NCBI GenBank assembly: GCA_019115485.1
Contig: DXDM01000037.1
Coordinates: 1-64,000 of the forward strand
DNA length: 64,000 nt
Source: Candidatus Barnesiella excrementavium
GTDB taxonomy: Bacteria > Bacteroidota > Bacteroidia > Bacteroidales > Barnesiellaceae
Reading direction: 5' to 3'
Every line of letters begins with the position of its first letter. The first letter of the stretch is position 1. Both the position numbers and the translations under genes were made by a program. Shown one piece after another: positions 27,312 to 37,207 of this stretch. A model generated the notes under the pieces. It was not told the DNA's origin and made no database searches. It saw only the letters and a program-made list of their open reading frames with translations.

Positions 27312-27995
27312 ATGAAAATTATGAAAAAGTATTTAGCAGAAATGTTGGGTACCATGGTCCTCGTTTTGATGGGTTGTGGTAGTGCCGTCTTTGCCGGTAA
27401 CATGGCCGGTATTTGCGGTGAGGGGGTAGGAACATTGGGCGTAGCCATGGCTTTTGGTCTTTCGGTAGTGGCCATGGCCTATACCATCGGAGGCATCTCG
27501 GGGTGTCACATCAATCCGGCCATCACGCTGGGAGTGTGGCTGTCGAAGCGCATGAGCGGGAAAGATGCCGCCATGTATATGATATTTCAGGTTATCGGGG
27601 CGATTATCGGCTCGGCCGTCATCTATGTATTGGTTTCGACCGGCGGTTCGTCGGGTGCCACGATGACCGGTGCCAACAGTTTTGGCGAAGGTGAGGCATT
27701 GCAGGCATTTATTGCCGAGGCGGTCTTTACCTTCATCTTTGTATTGGTCGTGTTGGGTACGACCGACGAAAAGCGGGGTGCCGGAAACTTTGCCGGTCTG
27801 GCCATCGGTTTGTCACTGGTGCTGATTCACATCGTGTGTATCCCCATCACGGGAACATCGGTAAACCCGGCTCGTAGTATCGCTCCGGCTCTCTTCGAGG
27901 GAGGAGTGGCACTTTCTCAACTGTGGCTCTTCATCGTGGCTCCGTTCCTCGGGGCTGCCTTCTCGGCTTTTGCCTGGCGAGCCTTGACCAAATAA
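27312..27995 (+). CDS. Aquaporin (MIP family)
   Basis: Six-helix membrane channel for water, possibly small solutes. Both NPA loops are present: GCHINPAITLG at about residue 63 and GTSVNPARSIAPA at about 182; the Arg after the second NPA is the selectivity Arg. The first loop has Cys where AqpZ has Gly (GGHFNPA). Length 227, typical of AqpZ. ATG at 27321 is an alternative start. It has its own terminator. Confidence 0.94.
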   Translation: MKIMKKYLAEMLGTMVLVLMGCGSAVFAGNMAGICGEGVGTLGVAMAFGLSVVAMAYTIGGISGCHINPAITLGVWLSKRMSGKDAAMYMIFQVIGAIIGSAVIYVLVSTGGSSGATMTGANSFGEGEALQAFIAEAVFTFIFVLVVLGTTDEKRGAGNFAGLAIGLSLVLIHIVCIPITGTSVNPARSIAPALFEGGVALSQLWLFIVAPFLGAAFSAFAWRALTK

Positions 27996-28014
27996 AAAGA
28001 TTGATATATCCATT

Positions 28015-28051
28015 AAAGGGCGATGTCTCCATTGGGGGCATCGCCCTTTTT
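28015..28051 (+). terminator. Terminator of aquaporin gene
   Basis: AAAGGGCGATG pairs with CATCGCCCTTT and is followed by T residues. Confidence 0.85.
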
Positions 28052-28120
28052 GGTGATGGGAGTAGGGGGTGACTTCTCGATTTTCTCTTGGACAGGGTAT
28101 TGAGTATGGAGAAATAGAAA

Positions 28121-28156
28121 GCGCGCCCCTCTTGCCGGGCGGCAGGAGGGGCGTGC
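28121..28156 (-). terminator. Terminator of serC-serA operon
   Basis: GCGCGCCCCTC..GCC pairs with GGC..GAGGGGCGTGC; a U-rich stretch follows on the minus strand. Confidence 0.75.
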
Positions 28157-28183
28157 TTTATTCAATTTTTTCGGATTCGGTGA

Positions 28184-29104
28184 TTATTTGTTGACTCTGA
28201 ATTTGTCAATACCCTCTTTCAGGAATCCTACCGACTGACGGGCGGCGGCGATACCGGCGTTGATATTGGCCTCGGCCGTTTGGGCACCCATCTTCTTCGG
28301 GGTGAAGAACACGCGGTCGCCGAATTTCTCGGTCAAGGCTGCGGCGTTGGCGGGAGCCACGTCGGCTACGTAGCGGAAGTCGGCACGCTCTTCGAGCACG
28401 CGGGCCAGATCCTCTTCGTGAATCACCTCCTTACGGGCCGTGTTGATGAGTACGGCTCCTTTGGGCATCAGCGACATCAAGGCGTAGTTAATCGACTGTT
28501 TCGTCTCGGTTGTGGCCGGGATATGCAGCGATACGAACTGGCAGGTGCGGTAGAGTTCTTCAACCGATGCTACGGGTTTCACGCCGTCTTTCTCCATCAC
28601 CTCGTTGGGGCAGTAGGGGTCGAAGGCGTAGAGTTCCATGCCGAATCCCTTGGCGATGCGGGCTACGTTGCGCCCTACCTGTCCATAGGCGTGGATACCC
28701 AGTTTCTTGCCTTTGAGTTCGGTCCCCGATGTGCCGTTGAAGTGGTTGCGAATCATGAGGATAGTCATGCCGAATACCAGTTCGGCTACGGCGTTGGAGT
28801 TCTGCCCCGGCGTATTCATGACGCATACCCCTTTGGCCGTGGCGGCATTCAGGTTGATATTGTCATATCCGGCACCGGCGCGAACAACGATTTTCAGTCT
28901 CTTGGCGGCATCGAGTACCTCGGCATCTACGATGTCGCTGCGCACAATCAGTCCGTCGGCGTCCTCGACCGCTTTCAACAAGTCGGCCTTGGCGGTGTAT
29001 TTCTCCAAGAGAGCCATTTCGATACCGGCGGCATCGAGTACCTCTTTAATTCCGTTCACGGCTACTGCGGCAAACGGTTTTTCTGTGGCTACCAATACTT
29101 TCAT
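28184..29104 (-). CDS. serA: D-3-phosphoglycerate dehydrogenase, short lysine-type
   Basis: First step of serine synthesis: 3-phosphoglycerate to 3-phosphohydroxypyruvate with NAD. Length 306, with no ACT domain. Substrate loop GAGYDNINLN, NAD-fold at about 135-165 (AYGQVGRNVARIAKGFGMEL; the first Gly of the usual GxGxxG is Ala) and NTARKEVIHEEDL (Arg) are present. At the usual catalytic His the sequence reads TPKKMGAQT (Lys270/Lys271), the lysine variant known from Bacteroidales and Entamoeba. It follows serC by 18 bp in one operon. Confidence 0.93.
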   Translation of the reverse strand: MKVLVATEKPFAAVAVNGIKEVLDAAGIEMALLEKYTAKADLLKAVEDADGLIVRSDIVDAEVLDAAKRLKIVVRAGAGYDNINLNAATAKGVCVMNTPGQNSNAVAELVFGMTILMIRNHFNGTSGTELKGKKLGIHAYGQVGRNVARIAKGFGMELYAFDPYCPNEVMEKDGVKPVASVEELYRTCQFVSLHIPATTETKQSINYALMSLMPKGAVLINTARKEVIHEEDLARVLEERADFRYVADVAPANAAALTEKFGDRVFFTPKKMGAQTAEANINAGIAAARQSVGFLKEGIDKFRVNK

Positions 29105-29122
29105 GTCGATACACTCCTTTGA

Positions 29123-30190
29123 TTAATGGTTCTTTTCAAATTCTTTCATGGCCTCGATGAGTACTTCGACGCTCGATTTGGGCATGGCGTTGTAGATGGA
29201 GGCTCTGAATCCGCCTACCGAGCGGTGTCCTTTGATGCCTACGATACCCTTCGTGCCGGCAAATTCGATGAATGCGCCTTCGAGGTCCTTGTATTCCTCT
29301 TTCATTACGAAGCAGACGTTCATGATCGAACGGTCTTCATGAGCGGCGGTGCCCACGAACATCTTGCTCGAATCGATGGCGTCGTAGAGGATAGCGGCTT
29401 TTTCGAGGTCGCGGCGTTCCATCTCCTTGATACCTCCCAGTTCCTTGTAATATTTGAGGGTTTGCAGGGCGGCATAGATGGGCAGACAGGGCGGTGTGTT
29501 GAACATCGAGCCTTTCTTCACGTGAGTGCGATAGTCGAGCATGGTGGGGATAGCGCGCTCTACATGGCCGAGGGCCGACTCCTTGACGATGACGATGGTC
29601 ACACCGGCAGGAGCCAGGTTCTTTTGTGCACCGGCATAGATGACGTCGTATTTCGATACGTCGACGGGGCGCGAGAAGATATCGGACGACATGTCGGCTA
29701 CCAGGGGCACCTTCACATCGGGATCGAAGCGCATTTCGGTACCGTAGATGGTGTTGTTCGAGGTGAAGTGGAAATAGTCTGCGTCGTCGGGCACGGTATA
29801 GCCTTTGGGAATGTATGAGAAGTTGGCCTCTTTTGAAGAAGCTACCACGTCGACTTCGCCAAAGAGACGGGCTTCTTTGATGGCGTTGACAGCCCATGTA
29901 CCCGTTTCGAGGTAGGCCGCTTTTTTATTCAGCAGGTTGTAGGGGACCATGCAGAATTGCAGGCTGGCACCGCCGCCCAGGAACAGTACCGAATATCCGT
30001 CGGGAACTTCGAGCAACTCTTTGACCAGCGCCTGAGCCTCTTCGATAACGGCTGTAAACTCTTTGCTGCGGTGCGAAATTTCCATCAGGGATAGACCCGT
30101 ACCGGCAAAGTTGATAACGGCGTCGGCCGTGTTTTTGATGGTGTACTCGCTCAGGATAGAGGGTCCTGCATAGAAATTGTGCTTCTTCAT
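29123..30190 (-). CDS. serC: Phosphoserine aminotransferase
   Basis: PLP enzyme turning 3-phosphohydroxypyruvate and glutamate into phosphoserine; also acts in pyridoxal phosphate synthesis in some bacteria. Seen: [12 protein letters not shown] at the start, [10 protein letters not shown] (phosphate cup), [12 protein letters not shown] and the PLP lysine in [18 protein letters not shown], and [11 protein letters not shown] near the end. Length 355, as expected. First gene of the serC-serA operon. Confidence 0.96.
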   Translation of the reverse strand: MKKHNFYAGPSILSEYTIKNTADAVINFAGTGLSLMEISHRSKEFTAVIEEAQALVKELLEVPDGYSVLFLGGGASLQFCMVPYNLLNKKAAYLETGTWAVNAIKEARLFGEVDVVASSKEANFSYIPKGYTVPDDADYFHFTSNNTIYGTEMRFDPDVKVPLVADMSSDIFSRPVDVSKYDVIYAGAQKNLAPAGVTIVIVKESALGHVERAIPTMLDYRTHVKKGSMFNTPPCLPIYAALQTLKYYKELGGIKEMERRDLEKAAILYDAIDSSKMFVGTAAHEDRSIMNVCFVMKEEYKDLEGAFIEFAGTKGIVGIKGHRSVGGFRASIYNAMPKSSVEVLIEAMKEFEKNH

Positions 30191-30237
30191 AATGATATTT
30201 GTTTAGTGTTTGGTATAAATTTGGTTCTGATAGATTG

Positions 30238-30245
30238 CAAAAGTA
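30238..30245 (-). promoter_or_regulatory. -7 element of serC promoter
   Basis: TACTTTTG on the minus strand about 48 bp before the serC ATG; no clear -33. Confidence 0.5.
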
Positions 30246-30343
30246 ACTCTTTTTTCTTTGTATTTTGTTTTATTTGCCTCTTTTTTGTTGCCGAAAAATG
30301 TGAAATGGTGTCTATTTGATACCTCGGCTTTGCATTCTGCCGT

Positions 30344-31615
30344 TTATTTGTATCGCTCTTTCCACAATCCGTTGAGATGCTCTTTCAACTTGTTCTCGGC
30401 GGGATTGTTCTGCGGCTTCCACCACCCCGAGTTTTTCAAGGCGTCGGGCAGGTATTGCTGGTTGACAAAGTGGCCGGGATAGTCGTGGGCATATTTGTAG
30501 TCCTTGCCGTAGTCGAGCTCCTTCATCAGTTGCGTGGGGGCGTTGCGCAGGTGCAGGGGCACCGGCAGGTTGCCCGTCTCGCGCACGGTATTCAAAGCCT
30601 CGTTGATGGCCATGTAGGCCGAGTTGCTCTTGGGTGAACTGGCCAGGTAGATGGTGGTCTCGGCCATGATGATGCGGCTCTCGGGCCACCCGATGTTTTG
30701 CACGGCATCGAAGCAGGCGTTGGCCAGCAGCAGGGCGTTGGGGTTGGCCAGCCCGATATCTTCCGAGGCCGATATGACCAGCCGGCGGGCAATGAAGGCA
30801 GGGTCTTCGCCCCCCTCGACCATGCGGGCCAGCCAGTAGATGGCGGCGTCGGGGTCGCTGCCCCGTATCGATTTGATGAAGGCCGAGATGATGTCGTAGT
30901 GCATCTCGCCGTTCTTGTCGTAGGCGGCGGGATTCTGTTGCAGCCGTTCGGTGACGATGGCGTCGTCGATGACAATCTTCTCGTCTTCGCCCACGGCTTG
31001 CGAGATGAGGTCGATGATGTTGAGCAGTTTGCGGGCATCGCCTCCCGAATAGCGGAAGAGGGCGTCGGTCTCGCGCACCTCGATATCGCGATTTTTCAGA
31101 TAGGTATCTTGATGGATAGCCCGGTCGAGCAGCTGTTGCAGGTGCTTGACTTCGAGCGATTTGAGTACATATACCTGGCAGCGCGAAAGCAGCGGACGTA
31201 TGACCTCGAACGAGGGATTCTCGGTTGTGGCCCCGATGAGCGTGACCGTGCCATATTCGACGGCTCCCAGAAGGGAGTCTTGCTGCGATTTGCTGAACCG
31301 GTGGATTTCGTCGATGAAGAGAATCGGGCGCACCTTGGAGAAGATGTTGGCCTTGCAGCGGTCGAGTACCTCGCGTACCTCCTTGACCCCCGACTGTACG
31401 GCGCTGAGGGTGAAGAACGGCGCTTGCAACTGTTGCGATATGATGTGGGCCAGCGTGGTTTTGCCCACCCCCGGCGGCCCCCAAAGAATGAAGGACGAGA
31501 TTCGGCCCGAGTCAATCATGCGGCGCAATACGGCTCCCGGTCCCACCAGGTGTTCCTGCCCGATGTATTCGTCCAAGGTCTTGGGCCTGAGTCTTTCTGC
31601 CAAAGGTTGTAACAT
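30344..31615 (-). CDS. rarA: Replication-associated recombination protein A (AAA+ ATPase)
   Basis: Clamp-loader-like AAA+ ATPase acting at stalled replication forks. Seen: PLAERLRPKTLDEYIGQEHL, Walker A GPPGVGKTTL (about residues 45-54), Walker B FIDEIHRFSKSQQD, sensor GATTENPSFEV, and the C-terminal MgsA tetramerisation part (ANPNALLLANACFDAV, DYKYAHDYPGHFV). Length 423. Single gene with its own promoter. Confidence 0.95.
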   Translation of the reverse strand: MLQPLAERLRPKTLDEYIGQEHLVGPGAVLRRMIDSGRISSFILWGPPGVGKTTLAHIISQQLQAPFFTLSAVQSGVKEVREVLDRCKANIFSKVRPILFIDEIHRFSKSQQDSLLGAVEYGTVTLIGATTENPSFEVIRPLLSRCQVYVLKSLEVKHLQQLLDRAIHQDTYLKNRDIEVRETDALFRYSGGDARKLLNIIDLISQAVGEDEKIVIDDAIVTERLQQNPAAYDKNGEMHYDIISAFIKSIRGSDPDAAIYWLARMVEGGEDPAFIARRLVISASEDIGLANPNALLLANACFDAVQNIGWPESRIIMAETTIYLASSPKSNSAYMAINEALNTVRETGNLPVPLHLRNAPTQLMKELDYGKDYKYAHDYPGHFVNQQYLPDALKNSGWWKPQNNPAENKLKEHLNGLWKERYK

Positions 31616-31636
31616 ATTCGCTTCGTTCTGTTACGA

Positions 31637-31667
31637 CAAATATACTTCTTTCGGGTCGTTTTTCCAA
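31637..31667 (-). promoter_or_regulatory. rarA promoter
   Basis: On the minus strand TTG (31665-31667), 20 bases, TATATTTG (31637-31644), 22 bp before the ATG. Confidence 0.65.
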
Positions 31668-31744
31668 GGAAAGCCGACGAAAGATACGCCCCTGCGGGTG
31701 CTTTTGTCCGGGCTTTTACAGGCATGATGAAAAATGAATGCTTC

Positions 31745-31776
31745 TTGGTCAGATAAGTAAAAAACTGTTATCTTTA
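31745..31776 (+). promoter_or_regulatory. Possible sialidase promoter
   Basis: TTG (31745-31747), 21 bases, TATCTTTA (31769-31776); one mismatch in the -7 element. Confidence 0.5.
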
Positions 31777-31801
31777 TTCCGAAAATTTAATGAAATGTAT
31801 C

Positions 31802-33433
31802 ATGCGAAGATTTTTCCTTTTTTTCTCCCTGGTGGGATTGGCCGCGATAGCGGTGGCCGCCGATACGGTTTTTGTCAAGGAGCCCCGGGTGCCGGTGTTG
31901 CTCGAGCGGCAGGACAATGTGTTGTTCTATCTGCGTATTCCCGCCCGTGAGAGCCGGGTGCTCGACGGGGTGACCCTCGATTTGTCGCACGGCGATGCCC
32001 GGCGCGATATCGCTGCCGTGAAACTCTATTACGGGGGTGTGGAGGCCCGGCAGGACGAGGGGAAGAATCGTTTTGCCCCGGTCGCTTATGTATCGAGCCA
32101 GCATGCCGGTAAGACGTTGGCGGCCGACCCTTCCTATTCGATTGAATGCGCCCGTGTGGACAATCCGGGCAAGCGGGTTGAGTTGCGGGCTGATTATACG
32201 CTCTATCCGGGTGTCAACTTCTTTTGGGTGAGTGTGCAGATGAAGCCGGGCACCTCGCTCGCCACGAAACTGCGGGCCGGGGTGGAGTCTGTCTCGCTCG
32301 ACGGGGCGGCAGCTCCCTGCCGGCGGGTATCGCCCGAGGGTATCGAGCACCGCATGGCTATCGGGGTGCGCCATGCCGGCGACGACGGGGTGGCGGCTTT
32401 CCGCATTCCCGGGCTGGTGACGACCGACCGGGGTACGTTGCTGGGGGTGTATGACGTGCGCTATAACAGTAGTGTCGACTTGCAGGAGCACATCGACGTG
32501 GGGCTGAGTCGCAGCACCGATGGCGGTAAGAGTTGGGAACCCATGCGTCTGCCCCTCTCGTTTGGCGAATATGGCGGTCTGCCTGCCGCTCAGAATGGCG
32601 TGGGCGACCCTTCGATACTCTTCGACCCGCACACCCGCACCGTGTGGATTGCCGCGGCCTGGACTCACGGCATGGGCAATCAGCGGGCCTGGTGGAGTTC
32701 GCAACCGGGCATGGATAGGGACCGCACGGCTCAGCTTGTGCTCACCAAGAGTACCGACGACGGCCAAACCTGGTCGGCCCCCATCAACATCACCTCGCAG
32801 GTGAAGGAGCCCTCGTGGCGGTTCCTGTTGCAGGGCCCGGGGCGGGGTATCGCCATGCACGACGGTACGCTGGTCTTTCCCATTCAGTTTATCGACTCGG
32901 TGGGGGTGCCCAGTGCCGGAGTGATGTATAGTCGCGACGGAGGCGAGAAGTGGCACATTCACAATCCGGCCCGAAGCAACACCACCGAGGCTCAGGTGGT
33001 CGAGCTGGCCGACGGGAAGCTCATGCTCAACATGCGCGACAACCGGGGCGGAAGCCGGGCGGTGGCCGTCACCGCCGATCTGGGCCGTACCTGGACAGAA
33101 CACGAGTCGTCGCGCCAGGCTCTGCCCGAGCCGGTGTGCATGGCCAGCCTCATTCGGGTCGAGGCCGACGACAATGTGCTGGGGCGTGACCTGCTGCTCT
33201 TCTCCAACCCCAACACCACCAAGGGGCGCCATCACATTACGGTCAAGGCCAGTCTCGACGGTGGGCTCACCTGGCTCCCCGAGAATCAGCTGTTGCTCGA
33301 CGAGGAGGAGGGGTGGGGATACTCCTGCCTCACGATGGTCGACCGCGAAACGGTGGGCATTCTCTATGAGAGCAGTGTGGCTCAGATGACTTTTCAAACG
33401 TTTAAACTTACTGAACTCGTTCGTGAAAAATAA
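31802..33433 (+). CDS. Exo-alpha-sialidase (GH33)
   Basis: Releases terminal sialic acid from host glycans, outside the cytoplasm. Signal peptide about 1-20 (MRRFFLFFSLVGLAAIAVAA); the ATG at 31790 would add four residues. An N-terminal sandwich domain (about 25-170) precedes the six-bladed propeller. Propeller signs: FRIP at 200-203, and Asp boxes SRSTDGGKSW (236-245), TKSTDDGQTW, SRDGGEKW and SLDGGLTW, with a diverged one (TADLGRTW). Length 543. It stands alone; no sialic-acid catabolism genes are adjacent. Confidence 0.95.
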   Translation: MRRFFLFFSLVGLAAIAVAADTVFVKEPRVPVLLERQDNVLFYLRIPARESRVLDGVTLDLSHGDARRDIAAVKLYYGGVEARQDEGKNRFAPVAYVSSQHAGKTLAADPSYSIECARVDNPGKRVELRADYTLYPGVNFFWVSVQMKPGTSLATKLRAGVESVSLDGAAAPCRRVSPEGIEHRMAIGVRHAGDDGVAAFRIPGLVTTDRGTLLGVYDVRYNSSVDLQEHIDVGLSRSTDGGKSWEPMRLPLSFGEYGGLPAAQNGVGDPSILFDPHTRTVWIAAAWTHGMGNQRAWWSSQPGMDRDRTAQLVLTKSTDDGQTWSAPINITSQVKEPSWRFLLQGPGRGIAMHDGTLVFPIQFIDSVGVPSAGVMYSRDGGEKWHIHNPARSNTTEAQVVELADGKLMLNMRDNRGGSRAVAVTADLGRTWTEHESSRQALPEPVCMASLIRVEADDNVLGRDLLLFSNPNTTKGRHHITVKASLDGGLTWLPENQLLLDEEEGWGYSCLTMVDRETVGILYESSVAQMTFQTFKLTELVREK

Positions 33434-33460
33434 CATAAACGATTGATTGTGAATAGAAAA

Positions 33461-33500
33461 GGCGGACCTTTTGCTCGTTTGAAAGGTCTGTCTTTTTTTG
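33461..33500 (+). terminator. Terminator of sialidase gene
   Basis: GGCGGACCTTT pairs (with G-U pairs) with AAAGGTCTGTC, followed by a run of seven T. Confidence 0.8.
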
Positions 33501-33641
33501 TTAAAAGTGCTAAATTTAAGAAATAAGCAGGCCAGGCGATTAAACTTTCGGGTCGTAATCGAGTCATATAAACAGAAATGTGAATCGAGTTTGCAAACAG
33601 ATTGATGAATAACTAACCATTTAATGAAAGGAAATTGGATT

Positions 33642-34157
33642 ATGAAAAGAACAATTGTATCGGTAGCCTTGGTATTAGCTTTGACCATGAGTGCCTTTGC
33701 CGGAAATCAAGATAAGAAACAGCGTCGCGAAAAGTGTGAATTCCCCTGCGAACAGATGGTGAAAGAGTTGAACCTGAGCGACAAGCAAGTGTCGCAGTTG
33801 AAAGAGGCCAACGAACAGTTCGCTGCCGAAATGAAGAGCCTGCGCGAGAAGAAGCTGGAAATTCAGAAGAGTAACCAAGAGGCGATGAAGGCCGCCCGCG
33901 AGCGTCGCGACTCTACGATGAAATCGGTCTTGACCAAAGACCAGTACATACAGTACTTGGAGCAGAAGGTACAGCGCCTCGAACGTCGGCCCGAAGGTCG
34001 TTTCGACCGAAATGTCCGCCCGATGAAGATGAACAAGCGCCTCGATGGCAAGAAGGGACGCATGCACATGAGAACGGTTTGCCCGGAAAATATCGAGGCT
34101 CCGACTCCGGCCGATGCTCCTGCCATCAATTCTCCGGCTCCCGCCGAGAGCAAGTAA
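33642..34157 (+). CDS. Small secreted coiled-coil protein (DUF4890/Spy-like)
   Basis: Start at 33642 gives a signal peptide (MKRTIVSVALVLALTMSAFA-G). The mature part is helical and charged (LNLSDKQVSQLKEANEQFAA, KKLEIQKSNQEAMKAARERR), recalling Spy/CpxP-type periplasmic chaperones and DUF4890 proteins. The C-terminus is Pro/Ala rich (APTPADAPAINSPAPAESK). Length 171. A periplasmic stress role is inferred from the resemblance only. Confidence 0.65.
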   Translation: MKRTIVSVALVLALTMSAFAGNQDKKQRREKCEFPCEQMVKELNLSDKQVSQLKEANEQFAAEMKSLREKKLEIQKSNQEAMKAARERRDSTMKSVLTKDQYIQYLEQKVQRLERRPEGRFDRNVRPMKMNKRLDGKKGRMHMRTVCPENIEAPTPADAPAINSPAPAESK

Positions 34158-34202
34158 CATTTTCCATACGTGTTTTATAGGTTTTATAGGTAGTTAAAAA
34201 AG

Positions 34203-34244
34203 GAAACAGGCTACGTTCCCCGGCGGGGAGACGTAGCCTGTTTC
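34203..34244 (+). terminator. Hairpin after small secreted protein gene
   Basis: GAAACAGGCTACGT and ACGTAGCCTGTTTC are exact 14-base arms around a GC-rich 14-nt loop. Confidence 0.75.
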
Positions 34245-34253
34245 ATATAGGCA

Positions 34254-34292
34254 CAAAAAAAGGGAGCGACCCCACTGTGGGGTTGCTCCCTT
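34254..34292 (-). terminator. clpB terminator
   Basis: AAGGGAGCGACCCCA and TGGGGTTGCTCCCTT flank a CTG loop, with a U-run on the minus-strand side. Confidence 0.85.
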
Positions 34293-34309
34293 GATTATTT
34301 ACACCCGCA

Positions 34310-36898
34310 TCAGTTGCGGAATACGATTTGATCGTTCTCGGCATCGACCACGATGGGTTTCGAGCGGTCGACTTTCTGAGCCAGCAGGTCTTTCGACAAC
34401 TGGTTGAGGATAAGCCGGTGGATAACCCGTTTGACGGGACGGGCACCAAACTCGGGGTCGTAACCCTCGGTGGCGATGAGGCTCAGAGCCTTGGGCGTGA
34501 TTTCGAGCGTGACGCCGTTCTTTTCGAGCATCTTCTTGATGTTGTCGATTTGCAGCGAAACAATCTCTTCGATCTCTTTCTTCGTAAGCGGCGTGAACAT
34601 GATGGTCTCGTCGATACGGTTGAGGAATTCGGGACGTATGGTCTGTTTCAACATCTCCAAAACCTGCTCCTTGGTCTTTTCGATTACCTCGGTGCGGTTG
34701 GCGTCGGTCATCTTCTCGAAGTTCTCCCGTATCAGCGACGACCCCATGTTGGAGGTCATGATGATAATGGTGTTCTTGAAGTTGACCAACCGGCCCTTGT
34801 TATCGGTCAGACGGCCATCGTCGAGTACCTGCAACAAGATGTTGAAGATGTCGGGGTGAGCCTTCTCGATTTCATCGAACAGAACTACCGAATAGGGTTT
34901 CCGTCTGATGGCCTCGGTCAGCTGGCCGCCCTCGTCGTAGCCCACGTATCCGGGAGGCGAACCGATGAGTCGCGTGGCGCTGAATTTCTCCTGATATTCA
35001 CTCATATCGATACGCGTCATCATGTTCTCGTCGTCGAACAGGTATTCGGCCAACGCCTTGGCCAGCTCGGTTTTACCAACACCGGTCGTACCCAGGAAGA
35101 TGAACGACCCGATGGGTTTGCGGGGATCGTTCAAGCCGGCCCGGCTCCGACGCACGGCGTCGGCAATGGCGGTGATGGCTTCGTCCTGACCTACCACCCG
35201 TTTGTGCAACTCCTCTTCGAGGTGCAGCAGTTTGTCTTTCTCGCTCTGCATCATCTTGTTCACGGGGATACCCGTCCACCGCGATACCACGTCGGCGATA
35301 TCCTCGGCATCGACCTCCTCCTTGATCATGGCCTTGTCGCCCTGCAACTCGTGCAAGCGTTGTTGCGTGGCGTGTATGTCGTCCTCTTTCTCCTTGATTT
35401 TGGCATACCGTATCTCGGCCACTTTGCCGTAGTCGCCTTCGCGTTCGGCCTTATCGGCTTCGAAGCGCAGGTTCTCGATGTCGATTTTGTTCTGCTGTAT
35501 GCGGTTGACCAACTCTTTTTCCGATTGCCATTTGGCGCGGAATTTGGTCTCCTCCTCCTTCAAGTCGGCAATCTCCTTGCCCAGCTGTTGCAGCTTCTCG
35601 GTATCGTTCTCCCGCTTGATGGCCTCGCGTTCGATTTCGAGCTGTTTGATACGCCGCGTGATTTCGTCGAGGGCCTCGGGCACCGAGTCGACCTCGATAC
35701 GCAATTTGGCGGCGGCCTCGTCCATCAGGTCGATAGCCTTATCGGGCAGGAACCGGTCGGTAATGTACCGTTCCGACAACTGTACGGCAGCGATGATGGC
35801 ATCATCTTTAATCCGCACTTTGTGGTGGTTTTCATACCGCTCTTTCAAGCCACGCAGAATCGAAATGCTGCTCATCTCGTCGGGCTCGTCGACCATCACA
35901 ATCTGGAACCGACGTTCAAGAGCCTTATCCTTTTCGAAATACTTCTGGTACTCGTCGAGGGTAGTGGCACCGATGGCCCTCAGTTCGCCACGGGCCAGGG
36001 CAGGTTTCAAGATGTTGGCAGCGTCCATGGCACCGTCGCTCTTGCCGGCACCCACCAAGGTGTGAATCTCATCGATGAAGAGGATAATCTCGCCTTCGCT
36101 TTGAATCACCTCGTTGACTACCGATTTGAGTCGTTCTTCAAACTCACCCTTGTATTTGGCACCGGCGATAAGGGCACCCATGTCGAGCGAGAAGATCTGT
36201 TTGCTCTTCAAGTTCTCGGGCACATCGCCACGCACGATACGGTGAGCCAACCCCTCGGCGATAGCCGTCTTACCGGTACCCGGTTCACCTATCAGGATAG
36301 GGTTGTTTTTGGTACGCCGGCTCAAAATCTGCAATACCCGACGAATCTCGTCGTCACGGCCAATAACCGGGTCGAGTTTGCCGCTACGGGCACGCTCGGT
36401 CAAGTTGATGGCATATTTGCTCAACGCATTATAGGTATCCTCGGCCGAAGCCTCGGTAGCTTTTTTCCCTTTCCGCAACTCGTCGATGGCTGCTCCCAGC
36501 TCCTTTTCGGTCACGCCGGCATCCTTCAAGAAGGACGAAGCCGGACTTTTCGTCAAGAACAGACCCATCAGCATGGCTTCGAGGGCTACAAACTGGTCGC
36601 CCAGTTTCTTAGAGTAGTCGATGGCTTTTTGAAGAGCGTCGTTGGCCTCGCGGCTCAAGTAGGGTTCGCCCCCGCTTACCTTGGGCAACGATTCTATTTC
36701 CCGATCGACCTGACTGTTCAACAAACCGGCGTTGACATCAAGCTTTTGGAACAGATACGAAGTGAGGCTTTCGCCCACTTGCAGAATCCCTTTCAGCAGA
36801 TGCACCGGCTCGATCGACTGCTCGTTGTGGTTACGGGCAATCTCCACGGCCTTTTGCACGGCCTCCTGCGATTTGATTGTAAAATTGTCAAAGTTCAT
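34310..36898 (-). CDS. clpB: ATP-dependent disaggregase ClpB
   Basis: Hexameric AAA+ chaperone that pulls proteins out of aggregates with DnaK. Clp N domain 1-145 ([20 protein letters not shown]), first AAA domain with Walker A GEPGTGKT at about 203, the M-domain coiled coil at about 400-530, second AAA domain with GTTGVGKT at about 605 and the C-terminal D2-small domain. Length 862 matches the family. I found no obvious heat-shock operator upstream. Confidence 0.97.
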   Translation of the reverse strand: MNFDNFTIKSQEAVQKAVEIARNHNEQSIEPVHLLKGILQVGESLTSYLFQKLDVNAGLLNSQVDREIESLPKVSGGEPYLSREANDALQKAIDYSKKLGDQFVALEAMLMGLFLTKSPASSFLKDAGVTEKELGAAIDELRKGKKATEASAEDTYNALSKYAINLTERARSGKLDPVIGRDDEIRRVLQILSRRTKNNPILIGEPGTGKTAIAEGLAHRIVRGDVPENLKSKQIFSLDMGALIAGAKYKGEFEERLKSVVNEVIQSEGEIILFIDEIHTLVGAGKSDGAMDAANILKPALARGELRAIGATTLDEYQKYFEKDKALERRFQIVMVDEPDEMSSISILRGLKERYENHHKVRIKDDAIIAAVQLSERYITDRFLPDKAIDLMDEAAAKLRIEVDSVPEALDEITRRIKQLEIEREAIKRENDTEKLQQLGKEIADLKEEETKFRAKWQSEKELVNRIQQNKIDIENLRFEADKAEREGDYGKVAEIRYAKIKEKEDDIHATQQRLHELQGDKAMIKEEVDAEDIADVVSRWTGIPVNKMMQSEKDKLLHLEEELHKRVVGQDEAITAIADAVRRSRAGLNDPRKPIGSFIFLGTTGVGKTELAKALAEYLFDDENMMTRIDMSEYQEKFSATRLIGSPPGYVGYDEGGQLTEAIRRKPYSVVLFDEIEKAHPDIFNILLQVLDDGRLTDNKGRLVNFKNTIIIMTSNMGSSLIRENFEKMTDANRTEVIEKTKEQVLEMLKQTIRPEFLNRIDETIMFTPLTKKEIEEIVSLQIDNIKKMLEKNGVTLEITPKALSLIATEGYDPEFGARPVKRVIHRLILNQLSKDLLAQKVDRSKPIVVDAENDQIVFRN

Positions 36899-37207
36899 AT
36901 CGTGTACTCCTTTCTATTTTCATGTTTTGATTTATACCCTGGTATAGTCAAAAGCAGTGCCAGTCGTAAATGAGTGAAATATTGTCTGAAAATCAGCTGT
37001 TTAACATGACAAAATGTCTACTCCGGCCGACCGGTTTTCGGGGCCGACTGGTAAGGCGGTCATTTGTAGTCGGTTCGGTGGCTGACAAAATGTCGCGGCT
37101 TTACTTCCTACAACAACCGGGGTGGAACGAAGGTTCGCAAGGCTTGGGCAGGCAAGGAGAGGTAAGGGCAGGTAAGGGAGGTAAGGAGAGGAGAGGGTGC
37201 GATGAGG
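36899..37207. other. Intergenic region with polypurine tract
   Basis: Region between clpB and a secreted-protein gene. The notable part is 37141-37201, almost pure G and A on the plus strand with several GGTAAGG copies. Open frames here have no protein-like composition. No promoter for clpB could be fixed. Confidence 0.4.

Noticed and set aside
34328-36973. Very long open frame (881 codons) opposite clpB
   Set aside because: It is the mirror of a strongly codon-biased gene; its translation has no domains and clpB on the other strand is complete.
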